In this document: piece by piece, positions 6,902 to 15,958 of the stretch | How positions within the stretch are numbered: position 1 is the stretch's first letter | How the letters are laid out: every line of letters begins with the position of its first letter | Source: SSF53 sp036170535 | GTDB lineage: Bacteria > Spirochaetota > Leptospiria > Leptospirales > Leptonemataceae | DNA length: 64,000 bases | Direction: 5' to 3' | Assembly (NCBI GenBank): GCA_036170535.1 | Contig: JAVHPJ010000033.1 | Location: 1-64,000 of the forward strand | Translations under genes and position numbers: made by a program | Notes under the pieces: model-generated | The model's database searches: none | What the model saw: the letters and a program-made list of their open reading frames with translations, nothing else | Told to the model about the DNA's origin: nothing

Positions 6902-9334
6902 ATGCAACGCGCGCTACTGCTGACCGCCCTGACGCTCCTGCTTTCAGGTTGCGGCGGCGCCCGCGCCTCGTCCGCGACTCTGCAGGCGGGACGCCTGGAT
7001 TTGAGCGGCGCGGATCTGGTCCGATCGGCGGCCTCCCTGGAAGGCGAGTGGGCGTTTTTTCCAGGCGAGTTCGTCACTCCGGCCGATCCGCTGGCGCGTC
7101 CGCCCGGCTACCTGCGGGCGCCGGCGGCCTGGAATAACCAGCGTGCGGGCGATCGGCGGCTCGGCGGACAGGGCGCCGGAACCTACGCTGCGTCCGTTCG
7201 GCTGCCGGCCGACGCCCCGCCCCTGGGTCTCAAGCTGCTGACCTGTTCGTCCGCCTGCCGATACTTTGTCCGCGACGGCGCCGGCTGGCGTGAAATCTAC
7301 GCCGCCGGTCGGCCGGCCCTCGACGCAAGCGAAGTTCCCGACTATCGACCGCGCGTGGTCGCACTGCCGCCAAACGCCGGCAGCCTTGAGCTGATAATTC
7401 ACGTTTCCAATTTTCAACACCATCGCGGCGGTTTATGGCGGAGTCCGACGCTCGGCGCGCTGGATACGCTGAACGGCGAACGCGCGCGCAGCCTGTATGT
7501 AGATTTTTTTCTGATCGGGTCCTTGCTGATGATGGGCTGTTATCACGCGGGCATTTTTTTCCTGCGGCGCGGTAATAAATCCTCCTTATGGCTGGGCTGT
7601 TTCTGCATCCTGATGGCGCTGCGGACCAGCCTCACCGGCGAAATGGCGCTGCTTGAGATTTTCCCCGGCGCGCCGTGGCTCTGGCGGCTCAAGCTCGAAT
7701 ACATGAATTTTAATCTCGCGTTGGCGGCGTTCCTCGCTTACGGCGCGGCCCTGTTCCGGCGCGAACAACCCCGCACTGGCAGTCGCATTGTCATCGGCGG
7801 CGCGCTGGCGCTGGCGCTGTTTGCGCTGTTTGCGCCGCCGGAGTGGTTCACGCGGACTCTCACCGCGGCGCAAATCTGGATGGGCGCCGGCATAGTCGTG
7901 CTCGTATGGGGCTTCGCGCGGGCCGCTCGCGCACGTTTTGAAGATGCGCGTCTGTTTTTAACGGGCGTGCTGATACTCGCCGGAGCGGTCGTAAACGACA
8001 TGCTGTATTCCCAGAATTTGAGCGCGGTCGGTTATCTGGCGCCGATCGGCATGTTCGTCTTCATCGTGCTGCAGGCGTTTGGATTGGCGCGACGTTTCGC
8101 CTCGGCCCTGAGCGAAGTGGAGCGACTGAATGAAAGCCTGGAGACTCGCGTTCAGCAGCGCACCCGCGAGTTAAAGATCGAAACGGAACGAGCGATCGAA
8201 GCGTCGCGCGCCAAGTCGCAATTCCTTTCCACCATGGCGCATGAGGTGCGCACGCCGTTGAACGTCGTGCTCGGCAATGTGCATCTCCTGCTGGAAGAAG
8301 ATCTGCCGGCTGAGCAACGCCGCATTCTGGAATCCGTGCAGGCTTCTTCGCAAAGTCTGTCCGCCTTGCTGAATGACGTTCTTGATCTGGCGCGCATCGA
8401 AGCCGGCAAGATGCTCGTGCAAACATCCGCGTTCGGCCTGCGCGAACAGCTGGAGGAGATCGCGGCCGCGTTTCGTCCGCGCGCCGCCGAACGCGGAAAT
8501 CAACTGCTGGTGCAGTTCAGTCCGGAGACGCCGCGCTACGTTCTGGCCGATCGAATCAAACTGGGACAGATCATCACCAATCTGCTTTCGAATGCGATTA
8601 AGTTCACGCGCGGCGGCATTATCGAATTGCGCGTGGAGAGCGACGATCCGATCGCCACTGGCGCAATGCTCCGCTTTACGGTCTCTGATACGGGCGTCGG
8701 CATTGCGCCGGATCGGCTCGAAGCGATTTTCGATAAGTTCACGCAGGAAAATGCGCACACCAGCATGCGTTACGGCGGCGCCGGCCTGGGACTCGCAATC
8801 GTCCAGGGACTGGTCGCGTTGATGGATGGCGACATTAGCGCCGAAAGCGAACCGGGCCGCGGTTCGCGCTTTACGGTGCGGCTGCCCCTGCAGAGCGCCG
8901 CGCCGCCGCCCGCAGCCGAACGAGTCGAAAGCCGCACCGGGACGCTTGCGGGTTTGCGAATCCTCGCCGCGGAAGACAACCCGGACAACATGGCTCTGTT
9001 GCGACGCTTGCTGGAACGCTGGGGCGGGCGGCTGACGGAGGCGCAAAACGGCAGCGAGGCCGTGGATTTTTACAAGTCGGGCGAATTTGACGTAATACTT
9101 ATGGATCTGCAGATGCCCGTGATGGACGGGTTTGAAGCGGCGCGCCGAATAATCGATGAAGCCCGGCGCCGCCGGAAGAGCGCCCGAATTATCGCCTTTA
9201 CGGCGGCCGCGGTGCCGGAAATTCGCGATCAAGCCTACGCGAACGGCATTGTTGAATTTTTGACCAAGCCGGTCCAACCCGCAGAGCTGCACGCCGCCCT
9301 GGCCCGCCGCGCGGCGGGCGCCGGGAACGATTGA
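6902..9334 (+). CDS. Hybrid histidine kinase with 7TM-DISM sensor
   Basis: An 810-residue membrane hybrid kinase. A signal peptide (lipobox-like LLSGC) is followed by an extracytoplasmic beta-sandwich resembling 7TMR-DISMED2 (about 30-190), then seven hydrophobic segments of the 7TMR-DISM type (about 200-400). A coiled coil and a HisKA domain with phospho-acceptor His447 (MAHEVRTP) come next. The ATPase domain shows the N box (NLLSNAIKF), G1 (DTGVGIAP) and G2 (GGAGLGLAI). A C-terminal receiver domain carries phospho-acceptor Asp735 in LMDLQMP, Thr in FTA and Lys in TKP. ATG 6902 is preferred over an in-frame GTG/ATG region at 6872 because it starts the signal peptide. No response regulator with an output domain is adjacent, so phosphotransfer goes to a distant partner. 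The ligand is unknown. Confidence 0.9.
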   Translation: MQRALLLTALTLLLSGCGGARASSATLQAGRLDLSGADLVRSAASLEGEWAFFPGEFVTPADPLARPPGYLRAPAAWNNQRAGDRRLGGQGAGTYAASVRLPADAPPLGLKLLTCSSACRYFVRDGAGWREIYAAGRPALDASEVPDYRPRVVALPPNAGSLELIIHVSNFQHHRGGLWRSPTLGALDTLNGERARSLYVDFFLIGSLLMMGCYHAGIFFLRRGNKSSLWLGCFCILMALRTSLTGEMALLEIFPGAPWLWRLKLEYMNFNLALAAFLAYGAALFRREQPRTGSRIVIGGALALALFALFAPPEWFTRTLTAAQIWMGAGIVVLVWGFARAARARFEDARLFLTGVLILAGAVVNDMLYSQNLSAVGYLAPIGMFVFIVLQAFGLARRFASALSEVERLNESLETRVQQRTRELKIETERAIEASRAKSQFLSTMAHEVRTPLNVVLGNVHLLLEEDLPAEQRRILESVQASSQSLSALLNDVLDLARIEAGKMLVQTSAFGLREQLEEIAAAFRPRAAERGNQLLVQFSPETPRYVLADRIKLGQIITNLLSNAIKFTRGGIIELRVESDDPIATGAMLRFTVSDTGVGIAPDRLEAIFDKFTQENAHTSMRYGGAGLGLAIVQGLVALMDGDISAESEPGRGSRFTVRLPLQSAAPPPAAERVESRTGTLAGLRILAAEDNPDNMALLRRLLERWGGRLTEAQNGSEAVDFYKSGEFDVILMDLQMPVMDGFEAARRIIDEARRRRKSARIIAFTAAAVPEIRDQAYANGIVEFLTKPVQPAELHAALARRAAGAGND

Positions 9335-9385
9335 CCGCGTCAGCGGAAGCCGGCCCGCTGGCCGCAGTCCGTCCCCTTCCCCGCC

Positions 9386-10453
9386 ATGGAATTCAAGGAA
9401 ATCGCAGTCTTTCAAAAACACATCGAGAAGCTCGACCTGGACGCGCCGGATATTATTCTGATTTCCGGATCGGACCTCGCCATCGCCGACACGCTGATTG
9501 ACCGGATTCGACAGAAAGTGGAACGCGACGTAGGCCCGGCGGAATTCATTGTGTTCTCCGGCGAAACCGGCGACGACCAGCGACTGCACCTCGAGATCTT
9601 TAACATTCCATTATTTTCGCCGTACCGCGTGCTGCTCGTGCGACAGGGCGAAGAATTGTTTCGCGCAGTGCTGGCGTCCCGCGGATCGTATGCAGCGTAC
9701 CTGGACGACTTCCAGCGTTTTCCAGGCCGCACGCTTTTGATAGTCATTCATTCCGGCGCGCCGTCCCAGAAGCTGCTTAAGATTTTTCACGGACGCGAGG
9801 CGCACCTGGCGACGCGGGAGTTATACGCCAATCAGGTGGTGGAAACGATTCGCGCGGCCGCAAAGCGCATGCACCTGCACATCAGCGAGGAAGCCATTCA
9901 TCTCATGAGCGATCGGCTGGATCCAAAAGCCGGCGCTATTGAACAAACTCTCGAGCGTTTAAAGTTCAGCCTCCCCGACGCGGCGCGTTCCGCCGCCATC
10001 GGCATCGAAGAAGTGCGCGAGGTCCTTTTTCCCGGCCAGGGCATGAACAGCTTCTCTCTGGTCGATGCGTTGTTCGCTCTGGATATGCACTCAATTCAAC
10101 GCGAACTCATCCGTTACAATCCGGCAGCCGACAGTCTGTTTGGCGCGCTTAAATTGATTCTGAATCGGGCGGATGAAATCCGGCGTGCAGCGGCCGGGGT
10201 CGCTATGGGTATGAACGATCAGGAGCTGATCGACTACCTGGATCTGAAGAATCGACCGCCATTTATACAAAAGAAAATCGTTTCGCGTTTGAAGCTTGAA
10301 ATCAATCGCTACAACCCCGAACGCCTGGCGCGCATTTACGATTTTCTGATTGATCTGCAGCGCGAATTTCGCAGTAATGCAGCGCCGCACCGCCAGGTGA
10401 TGCTCTTCGAAGAGCGAATCCTCGACGTATTTTTTCAGGCGGTGCAGGCATGA
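9386..10453 (+). CDS. holA: DNA polymerase III delta subunit-like protein
   Basis: A 355-residue protein with the HolA pattern: an opening segment where the clamp-loader delta fold starts (DIILISGSDLAIADTLIDRI), a FSGET strand, FNIPLFSPYRVLLVRQGEE matching the 'P-lFs..rlv.v' strand, and an all-helical C-terminal collar domain. Delta opens the beta clamp during loading. As in other delta subunits, no ATP-binding motif is visible. Length and order fit the family, though sequence conservation is low for this group and the identification is by pattern. The stop codon overlaps the next gene's ATG in an ATGA junction, so the two are translationally coupled. Confidence 0.8.
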   Translation: MEFKEIAVFQKHIEKLDLDAPDIILISGSDLAIADTLIDRIRQKVERDVGPAEFIVFSGETGDDQRLHLEIFNIPLFSPYRVLLVRQGEELFRAVLASRGSYAAYLDDFQRFPGRTLLIVIHSGAPSQKLLKIFHGREAHLATRELYANQVVETIRAAAKRMHLHISEEAIHLMSDRLDPKAGAIEQTLERLKFSLPDAARSAAIGIEEVREVLFPGQGMNSFSLVDALFALDMHSIQRELIRYNPAADSLFGALKLILNRADEIRRAAAGVAMGMNDQELIDYLDLKNRPPFIQKKIVSRLKLEINRYNPERLARIYDFLIDLQREFRSNAAPHRQVMLFEERILDVFFQAVQA

Positions 10454-11547
10454 ATCGCCGGGCGGGTTTGTTCGTCGCCGTCACGTTGGCGGTGGGCGGC
10501 TTAACGCTGCTGATTGATGCGTTTACGCCGCTGGGCTACGCCGTTGGCGCAGCGTATGCGTTGATTCATGCGCTCGGAGTCCATGTAACCGTTCGTCGCC
10601 TGGAATCTGCGCATCCCCCGCTGCTGTACGCAGCGCTGTTCGGTCCGGCGGTATTTTATTCCCTTTTAATCGTCGTGGGTTATTTTCTGTCGCCGCAACT
10701 GGAAGGCGCCATTGACCCGGCCATCGCGGTGACGAACTGCGCTCTCTTCATTTGCATTCTCTGGCTGCTTTCCGCCGCCGGAATTTTTTCGATGCACAGC
10801 CGACTGCGCCTGAAACGAATTGTTGAAAATCACGCGCGCGAACTGGAACTCTATGATGAAGAACTGGGTCGCCGCTTGAGCCAGATCGGATATTCCGTCG
10901 TAATGGTCGAAACAGAGATCCGCCAACCGGTGCAAAGCGTCCTTGCCAACAGTCGCTTTCTTCAGAGCGAGCTGGGCCCGGAAACGCCCCAGAGCGCCCG
11001 GGTGTACGCGACTAATCTGCTGCACGCCGCCGAACGCTCAGCCAGGGCTCTGGACAGTCTGATAGGAAAGCTCAAACGCGATGATCGCGCCGCTGAAAAC
11101 TCGGACGTGTGGTTGGAAAACGCTCTCGACCGGGCGCTCGCCAGCCATCGCGCGGAACTCTCGAGACGGCGTGCGCGATTGACCGTCACTGGTTTTGCGC
11201 GCAGCCTGCGCACGGACGGCCGGCTGTTGCAGCGCACGCTGGACGCTTTGATCGGCAGCGCCGTACTGTCGCTGCGCTCCATGGACCGACCTGAGCTGGA
11301 AATCGAGTGTCGTCGCAGCGATTCTATGGCCGAAATTTACGTTCGACACAACGGCCGCGCGCCATCCGATATAGCGCGTTTCCTCGCGGCCGAATTGGAC
11401 AAGAGCGAACGCTCCGCACGCGACGAAACCCTCAAACGGTTGGGCGAAGTTGCGGATTGCGTGCGGCGTCTCAGCGGAAGTCTGACTGCCACGCCCCTGC
11501 AAAGCGGCGGCGAAGAGATTCTACTCACGCTTTCCGATGTCGAATAA
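10450..11547 (+). CDS. Membrane protein with degenerate histidine-kinase core
   Basis: A 365-residue protein with about four membrane segments in the first 115 residues, a helical linker, then a HisKA-like hairpin and an ATPase-like region. The phospho-acceptor position is Thr155 (ETEIRQP against the canonical HEIRTP). The N-box Asn is replaced by Ser (ALIGSAV against LLSNAI), and no G1 or G2 glycine boxes are present. It is therefore probably a catalytically dead pseudo-kinase that scaffolds or regulates an active partner. It starts inside the holA stop codon (ATGA), an unusual operon partner for a polymerase subunit. The hydrophobic N-terminus and alignment by eye make the kinase ancestry likely but not certain. 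Confidence 0.7.
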   Translation: MNRRAGLFVAVTLAVGGLTLLIDAFTPLGYAVGAAYALIHALGVHVTVRRLESAHPPLLYAALFGPAVFYSLLIVVGYFLSPQLEGAIDPAIAVTNCALFICILWLLSAAGIFSMHSRLRLKRIVENHARELELYDEELGRRLSQIGYSVVMVETEIRQPVQSVLANSRFLQSELGPETPQSARVYATNLLHAAERSARALDSLIGKLKRDDRAAENSDVWLENALDRALASHRAELSRRRARLTVTGFARSLRTDGRLLQRTLDALIGSAVLSLRSMDRPELEIECRRSDSMAEIYVRHNGRAPSDIARFLAAELDKSERSARDETLKRLGEVADCVRRLSGSLTATPLQSGGEEILLTLSDVE

Positions 11548-11560
11548 TCAGCGGCCGATC

Positions 11561-12838
11561 TCAGCGACGTTCCAGCAAGGCAACCGCTTCGATGTGATCG
11601 GTAAACGGGAACATATCCACGCCCTGTACTGAAACCAGACGGTATGCGCCGGCCAATCGACTGATGTCGCGCGCAAGGCTCTCCGGATCGCAGGATACAT
11701 ATACAATGCGCGGCGCGTTCAGCGCCGCAAGCGCTTCGCAACCCGCCGGCTCCAGACCCTCGCGCGGCGGATCAAGCGAAATGAAGTCGTACTTGCGCCT
11801 ATCGGTGAGCGCACGTTTGAGAAACTCCGTCGCATTGGCGCATTGCAGCCGCACGTTTGTAATCTGATTCGTCTGCAGTGCGGCGATTCCCGCGCGCACG
11901 GATGCGGGGTTGCTTTCGATGGCAAAGACGCGCGTAGCGCTGGATGCCAACCAGGCGGAAAGCGTTCCCATGCCGGCGAACAGATCAAGCGCAACGGCGC
12001 CGGGCGGCAGGTGCTGACGAACCAGGTTATACAGCGGCTCAATCTGGAAGGGATTTACCTGGAAAAAAGTTCCTGCACCGATTTGAAAACTCAATTCGCC
12101 TACCCGCTCTTCGATGGTTTCGCGCCCGTAAATCAGATGCGTGTGCGGGCCGAGAGCCATGCTGGTGCGGCGCGGGTTTACGTTTTGAAGAATTCCGGCC
12201 AGGCGCGCATTGCGACCGCTGCGCTTCAGAATCGCGTCGAGCGTCGCCTGCAGATTTGCAAAATGTTCCTCGCGACGGGGAAAATCTTTCTCGCGCGTCG
12301 CCAGAATTACCAGCAGCTCGCCGGTAGCCCGGGACTTGCGCACCACGAGATGTCGCAACAAACCCGCGCCGCTGCGATCGTTATAGACGGACAGTTTCGC
12401 GGCGCGCGCCCAGCTCCGAACTTCGCGCAGGACCAGAGTCAGCGATTCTTCCTGGATTTTGCATTCGGTCTGATCGACCAATTCCGAATGATCGCGGGCC
12501 AGCAAGCCGAGCGTGATCAGCTCCGTTTTTCCGACGCGCTTGCGGCCAAAGGGCGCCTGCAACTTGTGACGATAGTAAAAGGGCTCGGCGGACGGCAAAA
12601 GCGGCGCAATGGGGCGTTGCGCCAGCGCGCCGAACCGGACTTCGAGTTGGGCGCGTTTGCGTTCCAATTCCTGACGATAGGCAAGGTGCAGCGAATCGCA
12701 GCCGCCGCAGCGCGGAAAGTGGCGACAGCGCGTGGTGGGTCGGGCTGGCGGAGCGGCGGCGCTCGCACCGGCGCCGGCCTGCGCCGCCTCGGTCGGACTT
12801 TCGCGACGGGGCTTGCGGAAATTAGACCGGGGTTTCAG
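11561..12838 (-). CDS. RumA/TrmA-type 23S rRNA or tRNA uracil-C5 methyltransferase
   Basis: SAM-dependent RNA uridine-5-methyltransferase of the RlmD/RlmC/TrmA family. Visible motifs are GAGTFFQVNPFQ, the SAM loop DLFAGMGTLS, LDPPREGL, the nucleophile Cys in VYVSCDPESLARD, and the general-base Glu in HIEAVALLERR. The conserved [4Fe-4S] motif (CRHFPRCGGC) lies upstream of the first ordinary start codon, a TTG at 12667, with no stop between. Reading on, the only plausible start is CTG at 12838-12836, which overlaps the tautomerase stop as CTGA and gives 425 residues. A start at 12667 would remove the iron-sulfur cysteines. No N-terminal TRAM domain is seen, as in RlmC. Which uridine is modified cannot be told. 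Confidence 0.85.
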   Translation of the reverse strand: MKPRSNFRKPRRESPTEAAQAGAGASAAAPPARPTTRCRHFPRCGGCDSLHLAYRQELERKRAQLEVRFGALAQRPIAPLLPSAEPFYYRHKLQAPFGRKRVGKTELITLGLLARDHSELVDQTECKIQEESLTLVLREVRSWARAAKLSVYNDRSGAGLLRHLVVRKSRATGELLVILATREKDFPRREEHFANLQATLDAILKRSGRNARLAGILQNVNPRRTSMALGPHTHLIYGRETIEERVGELSFQIGAGTFFQVNPFQIEPLYNLVRQHLPPGAVALDLFAGMGTLSAWLASSATRVFAIESNPASVRAGIAALQTNQITNVRLQCANATEFLKRALTDRRKYDFISLDPPREGLEPAGCEALAALNAPRIVYVSCDPESLARDISRLAGAYRLVSVQGVDMFPFTDHIEAVALLERR

Positions 12839-13020
12839 GAGTCCGCCAGCAGCCGGCCGGACTTGGCCCAGTTTTCGCGAGACACTTCCTCAATTACGAT
12901 GTAGGTGGCTTCCGGAGGCTTGCCGGCTTCCTCTTGCATAACCTGGGTGATTCGACCGGCAATACGACTCTTTTGTTCGTGTGTAAGCGGTCCGGCGACT
13001 TTGACTTCAATAAAGGGCAT
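12835..13020 (-). CDS. 4-oxalocrotonate tautomerase-like small protein
   Basis: A 61-residue member of the tautomerase (4-OT) superfamily. It begins Met-Pro-Phe-Ile, so removal of Met exposes the catalytic N-terminal Pro. The pattern PFIEVKVAGPLTHEQK, GRITQVMQEEAGKP, ATYIVIEEVSRENWAKSG matches the beta-alpha-beta fold and the family's conserved ENWA/G region. Such proteins act as small hexamers on dienol or keto-enol substrates; the natural substrate here is unknown. Its stop TGA overlaps a CTG that appears to start the downstream methyltransferase gene. The adjacent gene on the other strand is the divergent MarC-family gene. Confidence 0.85.
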   Translation of the reverse strand: MPFIEVKVAGPLTHEQKSRIAGRITQVMQEEAGKPPEATYIVIEEVSRENWAKSGRLLADS

Positions 13021-13120
13021 GCGGATCAGAACGCTTGCCCGGCCCCGGCTGTCAAGCTGGCTGCTCATGATCGGACTTGCCAGACCGCGCCGCGGCGCCA
13101 GCCTGCGGCAGGAGTCCGGC

Positions 13121-13708
13121 ATGGATTTACTCAGCGCCGCCATCACCCTCGCATTGGTTATCGACCCGATTGGCAACATTCCGGCGTTTCTGGCGGCGCT
13201 GGAAAACACTCCGGCCGAACGTCGCAGTCGCGTCATCCTGCGCGAAATGTGCATCGCCCTTTTGATCCTCGCGCTGTTTTTGTTTTTCGGGAAACGCATG
13301 CTGGCCGCGCTGAATATCAGCGGTCCGGCGCTGTCGGTCGCCGGCGGCGTTGTATTGTTTCTCGTATCAATAAATATGATCTTCCCCGCGCGCGGCATGG
13401 GCTTTGGTCGCGAGGAGCGCGGCGAACCTTTCATTACTCCGCTGGCGGTGCCCCTCGCCGCCGGTCCATCCGCGATGACCGCCGTGATGTTGCTCGGCAG
13501 CCGCGAACCGGACCGCATCTGGCTGTGGTTTCTTGCGCTCTTGATCGCGTGGTCCGTCAGCGCCGTGACGCTGCTCGCCGGCGATCAATTGCGCCGCCTG
13601 CTGGGCGATCGCATGATTTCGGCGTTGGAAAAACTCATGGGCATGATCCTGACCACCATCGCCGTACAAATGTTGCTCGAAGGCGTCCGCGAATTCTGGC
13701 GCACTTGA
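13121..13708 (+). CDS. MarC/YhgN family inner-membrane protein
   Basis: A 195-residue integral membrane protein with about six hydrophobic segments and the family pattern near the start (LALVIDPIGNIPAFLAAL) and in the middle (PLAVPLAAGPSAMTAVMLL). Members of this family (MarC, YchE, YhgN) are multipass proteins of unknown transport function; despite the name, MarC does not determine multidrug resistance. ATG 13121 has a good ribosome binding site (CAGGAG, 6 bases spacing). Upstream in-frame codons from 12905 only cover sequence antisense to the tautomerase gene. Confidence 0.9.
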   Translation: MDLLSAAITLALVIDPIGNIPAFLAALENTPAERRSRVILREMCIALLILALFLFFGKRMLAALNISGPALSVAGGVVLFLVSINMIFPARGMGFGREERGEPFITPLAVPLAAGPSAMTAVMLLGSREPDRIWLWFLALLIAWSVSAVTLLAGDQLRRLLGDRMISALEKLMGMILTTIAVQMLLEGVREFWRT

Positions 13709-13779
13709 AGCAAAAAACGCGGCACGATCGGCAAAAGCAGAACCCCTGGAGGATATCGGACTTTACAGGAGGCCGCACC

Positions 13780-14271
13780 ATGCTTAGAATCAGCGAGAGC
13801 CTGCGCAGCGCCCTGGGCGATCCCGCGGCGCAAGATCTTATGGCGTTATTTCTGGAACAAGGGGAAGAGCAACGGCGGAATTGGCTTGAGATTTCCGAGG
13901 GCCGGCTCAAGACTCACATAGATGCGCGCCTGAACGAAACGCGTACGGACATTTTAGACCGCATTATTCATACCCGAACGGAAATGAAAGACGACATGGA
14001 CCGCCTGCGCGTGGATATGGCGCAAACAAACGCAAGTTTCCGGTACAAACTCAGCGAAACCGAGGCCAACCTGCGCCACGAAATCGCTGCGGTCGAAGCA
14101 AACCTGCGCAACGAGATCGCTGCGGTCGAAGCGCGCTTGCGGCAGGAAATGCAGGAACGCATCGACGATTGCCGAATCAGCATAATACGCTGGATGTTCG
14201 CTTTTTTCGTCGGGCAGACCATGGCGCTCGCGTCGATCGGCGTCGCCATTATGATCGCCGTTAAATCTTGA
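13780..14271 (+). CDS. Coiled-coil protein with C-terminal membrane anchor
   Basis: A 163-residue protein. The first 45 residues are globular or helical, residues 45-130 form a long charged coiled coil, and the last 25 residues form one hydrophobic membrane segment. Three tandem 11-residue units run through the coil (LRHEIAAVEAN, LRNEIAAVEAR, LRQEMQERIDD), visible also as a DNA repeat around 14073-14165. The layout resembles DUF1640-type coiled-coil/tail-anchor proteins, but the assignment is uncertain. A strong ribosome binding site (CAGGAGG) precedes ATG 13780. It lies 71 bases after the MarC gene and may share its transcript. Function unknown. Confidence 0.75.
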   Translation: MLRISESLRSALGDPAAQDLMALFLEQGEEQRRNWLEISEGRLKTHIDARLNETRTDILDRIIHTRTEMKDDMDRLRVDMAQTNASFRYKLSETEANLRHEIAAVEANLRNEIAAVEARLRQEMQERIDDCRISIIRWMFAFFVGQTMALASIGVAIMIAVKS

Positions 14272-14347
14272 CTCTGACACGCGCAGCCCGCGGGGCCGCG
14301 CCTCCATTTTCGCTTGCGTCCTCCGCCGGTCGGCTACGGCTTACAGC

Positions 14348-14575
14348 ATGGAAAAAATTGGCGAATGGGTTTCGCGGCTGGGCGGCTTTGCCGCGCTGGC
14401 CGGTCTGATATCAAGCGGCTTGCATTTCATCGACTATGAACTGCGCATACTCATGTGGATCGAAAACTGGGGACCGACGACGGCCTGGATTATTCGCGGC
14501 GCGCTGGTAGTCGGCGGCGCGGCGCTGTACTTTGTCGGCAACATGCTGACGCCCTCGGAGAAAAGTTCGGACTGA
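14348..14575 (+). CDS. Small two-segment membrane protein
   Basis: A 75-residue protein with two hydrophobic helices (about residues 12-28 and 46-64) separated by a polar loop ELRILMWIENWGP. It is not recognised. Codon use matches the neighbours. The layout resembles small membrane proteins common in Leptospira genomes. The gene ends 16 bases before the assembly gap, so its downstream context is unknown. Confidence 0.6.
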   Translation: MEKIGEWVSRLGGFAALAGLISSGLHFIDYELRILMWIENWGPTTAWIIRGALVVGGAALYFVGNMLTPSEKSSD

Positions 14576-14591
14576 ACCGCACATCCGTCGC

Positions 14592-14601
14592 NNNNNNNNN
14601 N
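14592..14601. other. Assembly gap (10 N)
   Basis: Ten undetermined bases mark a contig join. The true distance and order across this point are not shown by the sequence. The next gene, cinA, begins 65 bases downstream. Confidence 0.98.
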
Positions 14602-14665
14602 GCCCGGCGGCGCGGCGGCAGTCTTTTTTATTGCCGGGTGAATCGCAGCCGACAGCCTGCACCGG

Positions 14666-15958
14666 ATGCGGCCCTCCGTTTTTATATTTTCCACCGGCAC
14701 CGAACTCTCGACCGGTCGCAGCATCGATACCAACGCCCCTTTCCTGGCGCGCAACCTGGCCGAGCGCGGCTTTGCCATTTCCGGCTTTGCAACTCTGCCG
14801 GATGATGCGACCATCCTGCGCGAGGAAATTCAGCACGCGCTGGGCCGCGCGGAAGTTGACGGCATTTTGATGACCGGCGGACTGGGTCCCACCGAAGACG
14901 ACCTGACGATCGATGTGCTGGCAGCGCTCGCCGGAACAGAGGTCATCGAAGACGATACGGCGCTGCGCAAGCTGATGCTCCTGGCGAAGCGTTATCCCAA
15001 TCGAATCGTACTTGAAAACACACGTCGGCAAACGCGCGTCTTACAAGACCACCGCGTCCTGGCCAACGAACGCGGACTCGCTCCCGGCGTGTTCGTCGAA
15101 CTGCCGGCGGAGGCGCGGATCAAATGGGTCGCGGCAATGCCCGGCGTGCCCCAGGAAATGGAACTGATGTTTCGCGCGGAACTGTTGCCGCTGATCGTCG
15201 CGCGTTATCCGACGCCGGACATCGAACGCCGCGTCGTCTACGTTTACGGCGTGGGCGAATCGAACTTTGAGGCGCGGCTGTTCGGAGGGGGACGTCGCGA
15301 GTCCGAAACTCCGCCCCATTTTCCGCGCGCATCCCTGCCCGCTGATTTTAACTGGGGCATTACCGCGTCCAGCGGCCATCTCAAAGCGTTTTTTGAAAGC
15401 ACGGACGAGCGCCTGCTGGATCAGATTACCGATGCGGTGATCCGCGAGTATCCGAACGAATATGCGCCGGATCTGGCGGAGGCGCTGTTGCATGCGCTTT
15501 GCACCGCGCGCGGACTCACCTTTGGCGCAGCGGAGTCCTGCACCGGCGGGCTCGTCGGGAAAATCGTCACTGACCGACCCGGTTCCTCGGCGTATTTTCG
15601 CGGGTCAATTGTCGCCTACCACAACGACGTGAAACGCGCCCTGCTGGGCGTGCCCGAATCGCTGCTGATCGAACACGGCGCGGTAAGCGCGGAATGCGCG
15701 CGGGCGATGGCGACGGGCGCGCAGCGCGTACTCGATACGGATTTCGCCGTGTCGCTGACCGGCGTGGCGGGCCCGGACGGCGGCACGGCGGCAAAGCCCG
15801 TCGGTCTGGTGTTTATGGCGATCGCCGATCGGCGTGGAATAGTTGCGGAGCGCGTTTTGAACTACAGCTTTGATCGTGAACGAATTCGCAATTACGCGGC
15901 GGCCATCGCACTGTTTGAACTGTATCGCGTCGTGGCGCAATATTCGGCCGGAACTTGA
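14666..15958 (+). CDS. cinA: CinA: NMN deamidase / competence-damage protein
   Basis: A 430-residue two-domain protein. Residues 1-170 are a MoaB-like (COG1058) domain with FSTGTELSTG and MTGGLGPTEDDLT. Residues about 270-425 are the CinA C-terminal/PncC domain with AAESCTGGLVGK, GSSAYFRGSIVAYHNDVK and LTGVAGPDGGTAAKPVG, which hydrolyses nicotinamide mononucleotide to nicotinate mononucleotide. Length and domain order are standard. The TGA stop overlaps a TTG start of the next gene (TTGA), so the two are probably coupled. The start lies just inside the contig after the gap, but the conserved N-terminus is complete. Confidence 0.92.
   Translation: MRPSVFIFSTGTELSTGRSIDTNAPFLARNLAERGFAISGFATLPDDATILREEIQHALGRAEVDGILMTGGLGPTEDDLTIDVLAALAGTEVIEDDTALRKLMLLAKRYPNRIVLENTRRQTRVLQDHRVLANERGLAPGVFVELPAEARIKWVAAMPGVPQEMELMFRAELLPLIVARYPTPDIERRVVYVYGVGESNFEARLFGGGRRESETPPHFPRASLPADFNWGITASSGHLKAFFESTDERLLDQITDAVIREYPNEYAPDLAEALLHALCTARGLTFGAAESCTGGLVGKIVTDRPGSSAYFRGSIVAYHNDVKRALLGVPESLLIEHGAVSAECARAMATGAQRVLDTDFAVSLTGVAGPDGGTAAKPVGLVFMAIADRRGIVAERVLNYSFDRERIRNYAAAIALFELYRVVAQYSAGT

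Noticed and set aside
8171..9589. 472-residue open frame on the minus strand
   Set aside because: Opposite the hybrid kinase, whose catalytic boxes are intact, and running into holA. No motif found.
13709..13779. Terminator after the MarC gene
   Set aside because: The spacer has no stem with a T run. It holds a ribosome binding site for the coiled-coil gene, suggesting read-through.
12934..14271. One 445-residue gene covering the MarC region and coiled-coil protein
   Set aside because: The first two thirds of this frame run over the MarC gene in another frame and have no family features. The coiled-coil protein has its own strong ribosome binding site at 13780.
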